NCBI RefSeq assembly: GCF_024623785.1
Contig: NZ_JANKBZ010000009.1
Coordinates: 62,001 to 126,000, forward strand
Direction of reading: 5' to 3'
Length of the DNA: 64,000 nucleotides
Origin: Archangium lipolyticum
GTDB taxonomy: Bacteria; Myxococcota; Myxococcia; Myxococcales; Myxococcaceae
Both the position numbers and the translations under genes were made by a program. The first letter of the stretch is position 1. The number at the start of each line of letters is the position of its first letter. This document shows positions 43,983 through 51,990 of the stretch, piece after piece. Under the pieces are notes generated by a model that worked only from the letters and a program-made list of their open reading frames with translations, was not told where the DNA came from and did not search any database.

Positions 43983-44888
43983 TCACCCCACGAGCGACCG
44001 CAGCGTCTCCGGCAGCTCGGGGTGCTGGAAGCGGTAGCCGGACTCCAGCGCGAGCCTGGGCAGCACCCGCTGGCCTCCCAGCACCACCCGGGACATCTCC
44101 CCGAACGCCACCTTCAGCGCCAGCGAGGGCACCGGCAGCACGGCCGGCCGGCCCAGCGCCGCTCCCAGCGCCCGGGTGAAGTCCGCGTTCGTCACCGGCT
44201 CCGGCGCCGTCACGTTCATCGGCCCGCGCAGCTCCTCCTGCTCCAGCGCGAAGAGCAGCATCCCGAGCGTGTCGTCACGGTGCACCCAGCTCATGTACTG
44301 CCGTCCCGAGCCCATGCGCCCGCCCACGCCCAGGCGGAAGACGGGCAGCATCTGCTTCATCGCGCCGCCCTCCGGGTGCAGCACCACGCCGATGCGTGGC
44401 ACCACCGTGCGGATGCCCGCCGTGTCCGCCTCCAGCGCCTCGGCCTCCCAGGCCCGGCACACCCTCGCGAGGAAGTCGTCCCCCAGCGAGCTGCTCTCCG
44501 TGAGTGGCTCCGCGCCCCGCTCGTCTCCGTAGACGCCGATGGCCGAGGCGGACACGAAGTGCCGCACCGTGCCCGCCGCCTTCATGGCCTCCACCAGCAG
44601 CCGCGTGCCCACCACGCGGCTGTCGTGGATGCGCTGGCGTGCGCTCTCCGTCCAACGTTGCGCCACCGGCTCGCCCGCCAGGTGCACCACCGCCTCGGCG
44701 CCTCCCAGTGCTTCCGGCGACAGCGGCGTGACCGCGTCGTAGAAGGAGCCGCTCACCCCCTCCGGCAGCCGCGCCAGCGCGCGCTTCACGTCCCGCGCGA
44801 GCACGTGCACCGTGTGGCCCTTCTCCAACAGCCGCCGCACGAGGTGGGGGCCGATGAAGCCGCTCGCCCCGGTGAGCGCCACCTTCAC
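43983..44888 (-). CDS. TIGR01777-family sugar epimerase-like protein
   Basis: 301 aa extended SDR. The N-terminal NAD(P) motif is TGASGFIGPHLVRRL (6-20); VVHLAGEPVAQRWTESARQRIHDSRV is typical of the SulA/YfcH (TIGR01777) group; VSASAIGVYGDE holds the active-site region and a C-terminal domain ends with GYRFQHPELPETLRSL. The family is predicted nucleotide-sugar epimerases without firmly known substrate. Its ATG overlaps the stop of the upstream gene (44885-44888), so expression is coupled to it and possibly to the light operator beyond. Confidence 0.88.
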   Translation of the reverse strand: MKVALTGASGFIGPHLVRRLLEKGHTVHVLARDVKRALARLPEGVSGSFYDAVTPLSPEALGGAEAVVHLAGEPVAQRWTESARQRIHDSRVVGTRLLVEAMKAAGTVRHFVSASAIGVYGDERGAEPLTESSSLGDDFLARVCRAWEAEALEADTAGIRTVVPRIGVVLHPEGGAMKQMLPVFRLGVGGRMGSGRQYMSWVHRDDTLGMLLFALEQEELRGPMNVTAPEPVTNADFTRALGAALGRPAVLPVPSLALKVAFGEMSRVVLGGQRVLPRLALESGYRFQHPELPETLRSLVG

Positions 44889-45439
44889 GGGTGTGCCTCC
44901 TGGGGAATCTCCCGGCCGAGCAGGGTGCTGAGCGCTTGGAAGAAGGTCTCCCGCTCCTGTTCATTCATACGGCCGGAGTATCGGTACACCACGGTGCCCG
45001 CGCCATCCATCAGCAGCACCGAGGATGTCTTCGTCGGCAGGTTCCACGGTGCCACGCCGAGCGTTCCCTTGAGGTCCACGAGAATGGGAATGCCCCACTT
45101 CTTCTCCTCCTCCCTCACGTGAGAGAGGGCGATTCCCCTCGCGGGGAAGAAGTCGAAGGACTCGAGATTGGCCACCGCCACCACCCACGCGGCGTCCAGC
45201 AAGCCGAGCGCCTGCCCCCGCGAGAAGAGGGCATCCTTGAGGCTTCCGTTGAGTGTCGTGGAGTGGCGATCCTCATAGAAGAGAATGACGGGTTTTCCCC
45301 GCCACCGCGACAGCGCCACTTCCTTTCCATCCGAACCCCGCAAGGTTGCGTCCATCGGTCCCGTCCGGGTCGTGGTGGCGAGCGCGGGGCTCGTGGCCAA
45401 CAGGGCGATCGTCAGCATGCCAGCTATCCGTGTGGTCAT
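44885..45439 (-). CDS. Exported thioredoxin-fold protein (YtfJ-like), 184 aa
   Basis: Signal peptide MTTRIAGMLTIALLATSPALA, so periplasmic. The domain resembles peroxiredoxin/YtfJ-type thioredoxin folds: LRGSDGKEVALSRWRGKPVILFYEDR, a partner strand with GIPILVDLKGTLG and a C-terminal VLLMDGAGTVVYRYSG. The redox CxxC is absent (YEDRHST at the place of the active site), so it is not a classical disulfide reductase. The start at 45439 has GGAG 6 bp upstream. It is the first gene of the divergent pair, and the five-repeat CarH-type operator begins 11 bp upstream of its ATG. Confidence 0.75.
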   Translation of the reverse strand: MTTRIAGMLTIALLATSPALATTTRTGPMDATLRGSDGKEVALSRWRGKPVILFYEDRHSTTLNGSLKDALFSRGQALGLLDAAWVVAVANLESFDFFPARGIALSHVREEEKKWGIPILVDLKGTLGVAPWNLPTKTSSVLLMDGAGTVVYRYSGRMNEQERETFFQALSTLLGREIPQEAHP

Positions 45440-45449
45440 TGGAAACTCC

Positions 45450-45504
45450 GTGGACAAACCTTGGACATACCTTGAACATAACCTTGACAAGGGCTGGACA
45501 CAAA
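45450..45504. promoter_or_regulatory. CarH/CarA operator: five tandem 11-bp repeats
   Basis: ACA triplets occur at 45454, 45465, 45476, 45487 and 45498, exactly 11 bp apart, each preceded at -3 by T. All five units thus fit T-n-n-A-C-A, the half-site pattern described for tandem-repeat CarH operators. The units are GTGGACAAACC, TTGGACATACC, TTGAACATAAC, CTTGACAAGGG and CTGGACACAAA. A degenerate sixth unit (TTGGAAACTCC) precedes them at 45439. With carA and carH at the end of the same operon, binding by these repressors is strongly indicated (inference). Confidence 0.85.
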
Positions 45505-45512
45505 GATTACTT
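45484..45512 (+). promoter_or_regulatory. Predicted crt operon promoter inside the operator
   Basis: TTGACA at 45484-45489 is a perfect sigma-70 -35 box and lies in operator repeat 4. Seventeen bp later is TTACTT (45507-45512), a weak -10. A start near 45518 would leave a leader of about 33 nt to the crtE ATG at 45552. Repressor bound to the repeats would block polymerase directly, as known for the Myxococcus carB promoter. Confidence 0.65.
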
Positions 45513-45551
45513 CCAGGGTCGAAGGTACCCATCGCCCTGGAGGACAGCTGT

Positions 45552-46637
45552 ATGGGCCCCACGCCGTTCATCGCCGCTCAGCCCATGCCCGCTCCCTCGG
45601 TGGAGCAGGCGTGGCTGAAGCTGGTGCAGGCCCAGGTGCAGGGGTCCCTGGTGGAACTGCTCGAGCTGCCCGATGAGGCCGGGTTGGACATTCGTTGGAC
45701 AGAAGCCCTTGGCCACGTCCGCGAGTTCGTGTTGCGCCCCTCGCGGCGGCTGCGTCCGGCGTTGCTGCTGGCCGGCTACTGCCTGGCACGGGGCTCGGCG
45801 GCGGCACCGGCGGGGCTGTGGCGCTTCGCGGCGGGGCTGGAGCTGCTGCACACCTGCCAGGTCATCCACGACGACGTGACGGAGGAGGCGGTGCTGCGGC
45901 GCGGAGGCCTGGCCATGCACTTCCTGCTGGCTCCGGGCCGCATCGGGCAGGATCTGGCGGTGGTGGTGGGGGATCATCTCTTCGCCCGCGCGCTGGAGAC
46001 GATGCTGAGCGCGTCGCTGCCGGGCGCGGCGCAGGCCACGCAGTACTGCCTGCGCCTGTGCCGCTACACGGCGGTGGGGCAGTACGCGGCCCTGGAGCGC
46101 GGAGGCGTGTCGCCGGCCGACACGAGCGTGCGTCAGGCCCTGCGCGCGGTGCGCCTGAAGACGATGCGACAGGGCTTCTGCTCTCCGCTGGTGGGCGGGG
46201 CGATGCTGGCCGGCGCGGACGATGCGCTGCGGCTGCGGCTGGCGCGCGTGGGTTGCGACGTGGCGCTGGCCTGGCAGTTGCGAGAGGAGCTGATCGGCCT
46301 CTTCGGAGATGGTCGTGGCTCCGGCCGGGGCACGTCCTGCGACTTCACCCTGGGCCGGCGTACATTCCCGCTGGTGGCGGCCTGCTCGCGGGCCAGCCCG
46401 GAGGTTCGCCGGGAACTGGTGGCGCTGTGGGCGCTGCCCCCCGAGGCCAAGGATGACGCGGCGCTCGCGCGGGCGCGCCGGTTGGTGGAGGAGGCCGGGG
46501 GCCGGGTGGCCACGGAGCGCCTGGTGGCACGGGCCTCACGTGGCGCGGTGCGGGCGCTCGCGGCGCTGCCCAACCCCAATGGCCTGAGGGATTTGCTGCA
46601 GGCGCTCGTCGGCCAGTTGACCCACCGGATGGAATGA
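45552..46637 (+). CDS. crtE: Geranylgeranyl diphosphate synthase-like prenyltransferase
   Basis: 361 aa, first gene of the carotenoid operon, expected to make the C20 precursor GGPP. RPSRRLRPALLL (62-73) is the conserved substrate-binding segment. The first Asp-rich motif reads HDDVTEE (DD at 107-108, Glu111 where Asp is usual). The second is degenerate: REELIGLFGDG (244-254) instead of DDxxD, followed by the usual LGRRTFPLV. So metal binding in the second site departs from the family norm. GGAGGA lies 8 bp before the ATG at 45552. The GTG of the desaturase gene follows 13 bp after the stop. Confidence 0.88.
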   Translation: MGPTPFIAAQPMPAPSVEQAWLKLVQAQVQGSLVELLELPDEAGLDIRWTEALGHVREFVLRPSRRLRPALLLAGYCLARGSAAAPAGLWRFAAGLELLHTCQVIHDDVTEEAVLRRGGLAMHFLLAPGRIGQDLAVVVGDHLFARALETMLSASLPGAAQATQYCLRLCRYTAVGQYAALERGGVSPADTSVRQALRAVRLKTMRQGFCSPLVGGAMLAGADDALRLRLARVGCDVALAWQLREELIGLFGDGRGSGRGTSCDFTLGRRTFPLVAACSRASPEVRRELVALWALPPEAKDDAALARARRLVEEAGGRVATERLVARASRGAVRALAALPNPNGLRDLLQALVGQLTHRME

Positions 46638-46650
46638 GAGGAGAAGCACC

Positions 46651-48195
46651 GTGAGCAGCGGCAAGCGACAGGCGGTGGTGGTGGGCGCGGGAGTGGGGGG
46701 ACTCGCCGCGGCGGCGCGGCTGGCCCACCAGGGGTTCGACGTCCACCTCTTCGAGAAGACGGACGGCCCCGGTGGCCGCTGCAACCGGCTCCAGGTGGAC
46801 GGCTTCACCTGGGACATCGGTCCCACCATCGTGCTCATGCCCGAGGTGTTCCAGGAGACGTTCGCCGCGCTCGGCCGGCGCCTGGAGGACTACCTCACGC
46901 TGCTGCGGTGCGATCCCAACTACCGCATCCACTACCGCGACGGCTCGGCCATCACCTTCACCTCCGAGCTGTGCACCATGGGGCAGGAGCTGGAGCGGAT
47001 AGAGCCGGGCAGCTACGCGCGCTACCTCGCCTTCCTCGCGCAGGGCCGCACCCAGTACCGCACCAGCCTGGACCACCTGGTGGGCCGCAACTATTCGGGC
47101 ATCAGCGACTACTTCGCGCCCTCGGTGCTCAAGAAGATCTTCCAGGTGCGCGCCCACCGCCGCATGTACGCGGACGTCAGCCGCTTCTTCCAGGACGAGC
47201 GGCTGCGCGCGGCGATGACCTTCCAGACGATGTACCTCGGGGTGTCGCCCTTCGCGTCGCCCGCGGTGTACGGGCTGTTGCCCTTCACCGAGCTGGGGGT
47301 GGGCGTGTGGTTCCCCAAGGGCGGGCTCTACGCCATTCCGCTCGCGCTGGAGAAGGTGGCGCGCGAGGAGGGCGTGCGGCTGCACTACGGCACGCCGGTG
47401 AAGCGCATCCTCACCGAGGGCTCGCGCGCCACGGGCGTGGAGCTCGAGAGCGGCGAGGTGGTGAAGGCGGACGTGGTGCTCTGTAATGCGGATCTCCCCT
47501 ACGCGTACGAGAAGCTGTTGGATCCGGGCGTCACCCGGCTCAAGCGCGCGGAGAAGCTGCGCTTCACCTCCAGTGGCTACATGCTCTACCTGGGACTTCG
47601 CCGGCGCTATGACGGGTTGCACCACCACAACGTCGTTTTCGGCCACGACTACAAGGGCTCGTTCGAGGACCTCTTCGAGCGCTTCCGCGTGCCCGAGGAT
47701 CCGAGCTTCTACGTGAATGCTCCGGCGCATACGGATCCGAGCCTGGCGCCTCCGGGCAAGGATGCCCTGTACGTCCTGGTGCCGGTGCCCCATCAGCACC
47801 CGGGCCTGGACTGGAAGGTGGAGGGCCCGAAGGTGCGCGCGAAGGTGCTGCGGCGCCTGGCGGAGCTGGGCTACCCGGAGCTGGAGCGGGACATCGAGGT
47901 GGAGCGTGTGTTCACGCCCGACGACTGGGCCTTCACCTTCAACCTGGCCCGGGGGAGCGCGTTCGGGCTGGCTCAAAACTTTATGCAGATTGGCCCCTTC
48001 CGACCCTCCAACCAGGATGCGCGGGTGCGGAACCTGTTCTTCGTGGGGGCCTCCACCCAGCCGGGGACCGGACTTCCCACGGTGCTCATCTCCGCGAGGC
48101 TGGTGGTGGAGCGTATCCTGGCCTGGTCGGGTGTGACGGATGTGGTGAAGGAGCCCCGGGGAGCCGGGCGCGGAGCAATCGAGGAGGCGGCATGA
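46651..48195 (+). CDS. crtI: Phytoene desaturase
   Basis: 514 aa FAD-dependent CrtI. The dinucleotide-binding motif is VVGAGVGGLAAAARL (10-24) with FEKTDGPGGRC after it; the C-terminal FAD contact is NLFFVGASTQPGTGLPTVL. It desaturates phytoene stepwise at the membrane. By position (crtE-crtI-crtB) it corresponds to crtIa of the Myxococcus carB operon; the second Myxococcus desaturase, crtIb (carC), is encoded elsewhere in that genome and is not seen here. GTG start with GAGGAGAAG upstream. Its stop overlaps the crtB ATG. Confidence 0.92.
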   Translation: MSSGKRQAVVVGAGVGGLAAAARLAHQGFDVHLFEKTDGPGGRCNRLQVDGFTWDIGPTIVLMPEVFQETFAALGRRLEDYLTLLRCDPNYRIHYRDGSAITFTSELCTMGQELERIEPGSYARYLAFLAQGRTQYRTSLDHLVGRNYSGISDYFAPSVLKKIFQVRAHRRMYADVSRFFQDERLRAAMTFQTMYLGVSPFASPAVYGLLPFTELGVGVWFPKGGLYAIPLALEKVAREEGVRLHYGTPVKRILTEGSRATGVELESGEVVKADVVLCNADLPYAYEKLLDPGVTRLKRAEKLRFTSSGYMLYLGLRRRYDGLHHHNVVFGHDYKGSFEDLFERFRVPEDPSFYVNAPAHTDPSLAPPGKDALYVLVPVPHQHPGLDWKVEGPKVRAKVLRRLAELGYPELERDIEVERVFTPDDWAFTFNLARGSAFGLAQNFMQIGPFRPSNQDARVRNLFFVGASTQPGTGLPTVLISARLVVERILAWSGVTDVVKEPRGAGRGAIEEAA

Positions 48196-49217
48196 AGGCG
48201 CATGACAACACCCTGGTGGCACGTGGTTACGAGATGGCGGAGCGCGTGACTCGCAATCACGCCAAGAGCTTCTTCTTCGCCTCGTTCATGCTCTTCGGCA
48301 TGCGGCGCAAGGCGGCCTTCGCGCTCTACGCGTACTGCCGGCGGCTGGATGACATGGTGGACGTGGCGGACGGGGCGGACCACGGCGCGGTGCCCGAGGG
48401 GTTGGGCGAGCGGCTGGTGCGCGCGCGCCGCGCGGTGGCCGAGCTCTTCCTGGAGACGCCGGAGCTGGCCGATCCACGCATGCCGCCGCCCGCCACGCGT
48501 GCCAGCGGTGGCGAGGGCCCGTGGGATGCGGCGGAGCTGGCCGCGCTGGTGGACTGCATCCGCCGCTTCCGCGTCCCCGAGCAGCCCATGCAGGACCTCA
48601 TCTCCGGCATGGAGATGGACCTGACGAAGCGCCGCTACGACAGCTGGGCGGAGCTGGACCTGTACTGCTACCGGGTGGCGGGCGTGGTGGGGCTGATGAT
48701 GGCGCCGATGCTGGGCTGCTCGGACGAGTGGGCGCTCGGGCCGGCGGCGGATCTGGGCCGCGCCATGCAGCTCACCAACATCCTCCGGGACGTGAAGGAG
48801 GACCTGGACCGCGACCGCGTCTACCTGCCGCTGGACGAGCTGGCCGCCTTCGAGCTGACGGTGGACGACCTGCGCCGGGGCGTGGTGGACGACCGCTGGC
48901 GCGGCTTCATGCGCTTCCAGATCGAACGGGCGCGCGCCTACTACGCGAGGGCGGCGGCGGGCATCCCCGCGCTCACCGGCTTCGGCTGCCAGCGCATGGT
49001 GAAGCTGATGGGCTCCATCTACGGGGACATCCTGCGCGTCATCGAGCAGAACGACTACGACGTCTTCAAGGGGCGGCTCTCGGTGCCGGGCTCGCGCAAG
49101 CTGGCGCTGGCCACCTCCATCCTCGTGCGGCCCTCGTCGGTGCTGCCCGCCCCACCGACTCCTGAAGTGAAGGTGCCGCTGCTGCCCACCGGCATCACCC
49201 CGGGAGTCAGTCCATGA
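48192..49217 (+). CDS. crtB: Phytoene synthase
   Basis: 341 aa squalene/phytoene synthase family enzyme, condensing two GGPP to phytoene. Motifs: YCRRLDDMVD (first Asp-rich site, Asp53-Asp57), YCYRVAGVVG, and QLTNILRDVKEDLDRDRVYLP (second Asp-rich site). A loop with PPPATRASGGEGP (about 97-110) is longer than in most CrtB proteins. A C-terminal Pro-rich tail of about 25 residues follows the last helix. ATGA overlaps link it to crtI before and the HMG-CoA reductase gene after. Confidence 0.94.
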   Translation: MKAHDNTLVARGYEMAERVTRNHAKSFFFASFMLFGMRRKAAFALYAYCRRLDDMVDVADGADHGAVPEGLGERLVRARRAVAELFLETPELADPRMPPPATRASGGEGPWDAAELAALVDCIRRFRVPEQPMQDLISGMEMDLTKRRYDSWAELDLYCYRVAGVVGLMMAPMLGCSDEWALGPAADLGRAMQLTNILRDVKEDLDRDRVYLPLDELAAFELTVDDLRRGVVDDRWRGFMRFQIERARAYYARAAAGIPALTGFGCQRMVKLMGSIYGDILRVIEQNDYDVFKGRLSVPGSRKLALATSILVRPSSVLPAPPTPEVKVPLLPTGITPGVSP

Positions 49218-50536
49218 GCGACGACAAGATACAGAAGCTGAAGGTGCGGCGCTCCTCGCGGCTGTCGGGCTTCTACCGTCAGTCGCCGGAGAGCCGCCGC
49301 ACCCGGCTGGTGGAGTCGCGCTGGCTGGAGCCGGAGGATGCCGAGGCGTGCGCGGGCCTGGGCGGTTTCGACGAGGCCTGCGCGGACGCCATGGTGGAGA
49401 ACGTCATCGGCCTGCACGGCCTGCCGCTGGGCCTGGCGCTCAACTTCGTGGTGAACGGGCAGGACCGGCTGGTGCCCATGTCGGTGGAGGAGCCCTCCAT
49501 CATCGCCGCGGCCAGCTACGCCGCGCGCCTGTGCGCCGAGGGCGGCGGCTTCACCGTGACGGCGGATGAGCCCATCACCACCGCGCAGGTGCAGCTGCTG
49601 GACGTGCCCTCGCTGGCCGAGGCGGAGACGGTGCTGCGCACGCGGGCGCCCGAGCTGTTGGCCGAGGCCAATGGCCTGCTGGGGGCCATGTGCGCCCGGG
49701 GTGGAGGGGCGCGCGAGCTGGAGGTGCGCGTGCTGGACGCCACCACGCTCGTCGTCCACCTGCACGTGGACACCCGCGATGCCATGGGGGCCAACCTCGT
49801 CAACGGGCTGGCCGAGAAGATGGCACCTCGGCTCGCGGCCCTCACGCGAAGCCGGGCGGGGCTGAAGATCCTCACCAACCTGGCGGATCGCCGGAAGGTG
49901 TACGTGCGGACACGGGTTCCGGCGGCGGCGCTGGCCTTCGAGGGCTTCCCCGATGGCCAGGCGGTGCGGGATGCCATCCTGGAGGCGCACCTCTTCGCGG
50001 AGTTGGATCCGTACCGGGCCGTCACCCACAACAAGGGGGTGATGAACGGGGTGGACGCGGTGCTGGTGGCGTGCGGCAACGACTGGCGCGCGGTGGAGGC
50101 GGGAGCGCACGCGTACGCGGCCCGCTCGGGCGTGTACCGGCCACTCACGTCGTGGAGGAAGGGGCCCGAGGGCGAGCTGGAGGGGCAGCTGGTGATGCCG
50201 CTGGCCACCTCGACGGTGGGCGGAGCGGCGCGCACGCATCCGGGCGTGCGGCGGGCGCTGAAGCTGGCCTGCGTGAAGAGCGCGGTGGACCTGGCGTGCG
50301 TGGCGGCGGCGGCGGGACTGGCCACCAACCTGTCGGCCCTCAAGGCGCTGTCCACCGAGGGCATCCAGAAGGGACACATGGCGCTGCACGCGCGGCGCGT
50401 GGCGGCGGAGGTGGGGGCGGAGGGAGAGCTGGTGGAGATCGTCGCCGAGCGGCTGGCGCGCGAGCGCGTCTACCGGCCGGAGCGTGCGCGGGAGATCCTC
50501 GCCGAGGAGGTACGTCGGAAGGGGGCTTCGCGATGA
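49214..50536 (+). CDS. mvaA: HMG-CoA reductase, class II-like
   Basis: 440 aa enzyme that makes mevalonate from HMG-CoA, the committed step of the mevalonate route to isoprenoids. Family motifs: ENVIGLHGLPLGLALN (62-77), VEEPSIIAA with the catalytic Glu (92), DAMGANLVN (189-197), THNKGVMNG (271-279, catalytic Lys274) and KGHMALHAR with the C-terminal His388. Length and lack of membrane domain match class II bacterial enzymes such as Pseudomonas MvaA. It is locked into the operon by ATGA overlaps on both sides, so precursor supply is co-expressed with carotenoid synthesis. The Myxococcus carB operon as known to me has no such gene at this place. Confidence 0.92.
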   Translation: MSDDKIQKLKVRRSSRLSGFYRQSPESRRTRLVESRWLEPEDAEACAGLGGFDEACADAMVENVIGLHGLPLGLALNFVVNGQDRLVPMSVEEPSIIAAASYAARLCAEGGGFTVTADEPITTAQVQLLDVPSLAEAETVLRTRAPELLAEANGLLGAMCARGGGARELEVRVLDATTLVVHLHVDTRDAMGANLVNGLAEKMAPRLAALTRSRAGLKILTNLADRRKVYVRTRVPAAALAFEGFPDGQAVRDAILEAHLFAELDPYRAVTHNKGVMNGVDAVLVACGNDWRAVEAGAHAYAARSGVYRPLTSWRKGPEGELEGQLVMPLATSTVGGAARTHPGVRRALKLACVKSAVDLACVAAAAGLATNLSALKALSTEGIQKGHMALHARRVAAEVGAEGELVEIVAERLARERVYRPERAREILAEEVRRKGASR

Positions 50537-51990
50537 AGACGATGCGTGTCGCGGTGGTGGGCGGCGGAATCGGAGGGCTGACGGCCGCCGGGCTCCTGGC
50601 GAAGGAGGGCCACGACGTCACGCTCTTCGAGGGAGGCCCTACCCTCGGGGGAAAGGCGCAGTGCGTGAAGGCGGACGGGCTCGTGTTCGACACCGGGCCC
50701 ACGCTGCTCACGCTGCCGGAGGTGGTGAAGGGGCTGTTCGAGCGGCTGGGCGCGGCGGAGCTGCTGCCGCCCGTGACGGAGCTGGAGCCGCAGTGCACCT
50801 ACCGCTTCGCGGACGGGTGCGGCTTCGTGGCGTACAAGGACCTCGAGCGCACCGCGGAGAGCGCGGGCGGGCTGCGCCCGAGCGAGCGGCACGGGGTGCA
50901 TGGCTTCTATGAGGAGGCGGAGGCCATCTGGCGCGCCGCGGGCGAGCCATACCTGGAGGCCCCCTTCGAGGGCATGGCGGGCTTCATGGCGCGCGTGGCC
51001 CGGCGGGGCGTGGTGGCGATGGCCCGGGGCATGAGGCTGGCGACGTTGGACGATCTGGCGCGGGCGCACTTCAAGACGGACCACATGCGGCAGTTCGTGG
51101 GCCGCTTCGCCACGTACGCGGGGGCGTCGCCCTACGAGGTGAGCGCGGCGTATGCCCTCATCCCGCATATCGAGCGCGCGTACGGCGTGCACCACATGCG
51201 GGGAGGGATCGGCGCGCTGGTGGATGCGCTCGGGGCGGCGGTGAAGCGCCAGGGGGTGAAGGTGCATCTCCAGACGCGAGCCCGCTACACGCGCGATGCG
51301 CGGGGCTACCGGGTGGGGCCCGAGGGAGGCGAGGAGTACTTCGACTCGGTGGTGGTGAACGCGGACCCGCTGGACAAGTTGGGGCGGGGGAGCGAGCCGC
51401 TGTCGCTGTCGGGCTACGTGCTGCTGCTGGAGGTGGACGGCCGTCCGGCGCTTCCGCACCACACCGTGCTCTTCAGCCGCGACTACCGCCGCGAGTTCGA
51501 CGAGCTCTTCGGTGGCCAGCTGGCCAATGACCCGACGGTGTACTTCTGCAACCCCTCGGCGACGGACCCGACGATGGCGCCCCCCGACAAGACGGGCCTC
51601 TTCGTCATGGTGAACGCTCCGGCGCTGCCGCGCGAGCCGGGCGCCAGTGAGCGGGCGGCGGCCGCGTGGGAGCTGCAGGCCGAGCGGGTGAAGGCGCAGA
51701 TGTTCGACAAGCTGTTGCAGCACTACCCGGAGCTGCGGGGACGCATGCGGGTGGTGGGGCAGCGCACGCCGGTGGACCTGGCGGCGCTGGGTGCCCCGGG
51801 TGGCTCCATCTACGGCTTCCTGCCGCACGGGAAGTTCGGTCCCTTCCGCCGGCCGCGCATCCGGGGCTGCTCGCCGGGGCTCTTCTTCGCGGGCGGAGGC
51901 ACGCATCCGGGAGGCGGGGTGCCGCTGGTGATGCTCTCGGGCCGCTTCGCCGCGGAGATGGCGTCCGCGCACCTGCGGAGGAGCGCATGA
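50533..51990 (+). CDS. crtD: Carotenoid 3,4-desaturase-type oxidoreductase
   Basis: 485 aa CrtI-family flavoprotein with VVGGGIGGLTAAGLL (8-22), FEGGPTLGGKAQ and the C-terminal GLFFAGGGTHPGGGVPLVMLSGR. The HPGGGVP ending is the form typical of CrtD (hydroxyneurosporene/methoxyneurosporene desaturase), and the neighbouring crtC supports the assignment. It would insert the C-3,4 double bond after CrtC hydration. ATG 50533 overlaps the stop of the reductase gene. Assignment as crtD rather than a second crtI rests on the motif and context. Confidence 0.85.
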   Translation: MKTMRVAVVGGGIGGLTAAGLLAKEGHDVTLFEGGPTLGGKAQCVKADGLVFDTGPTLLTLPEVVKGLFERLGAAELLPPVTELEPQCTYRFADGCGFVAYKDLERTAESAGGLRPSERHGVHGFYEEAEAIWRAAGEPYLEAPFEGMAGFMARVARRGVVAMARGMRLATLDDLARAHFKTDHMRQFVGRFATYAGASPYEVSAAYALIPHIERAYGVHHMRGGIGALVDALGAAVKRQGVKVHLQTRARYTRDARGYRVGPEGGEEYFDSVVVNADPLDKLGRGSEPLSLSGYVLLLEVDGRPALPHHTVLFSRDYRREFDELFGGQLANDPTVYFCNPSATDPTMAPPDKTGLFVMVNAPALPREPGASERAAAAWELQAERVKAQMFDKLLQHYPELRGRMRVVGQRTPVDLAALGAPGGSIYGFLPHGKFGPFRRPRIRGCSPGLFFAGGGTHPGGGVPLVMLSGRFAAEMASAHLRRSA

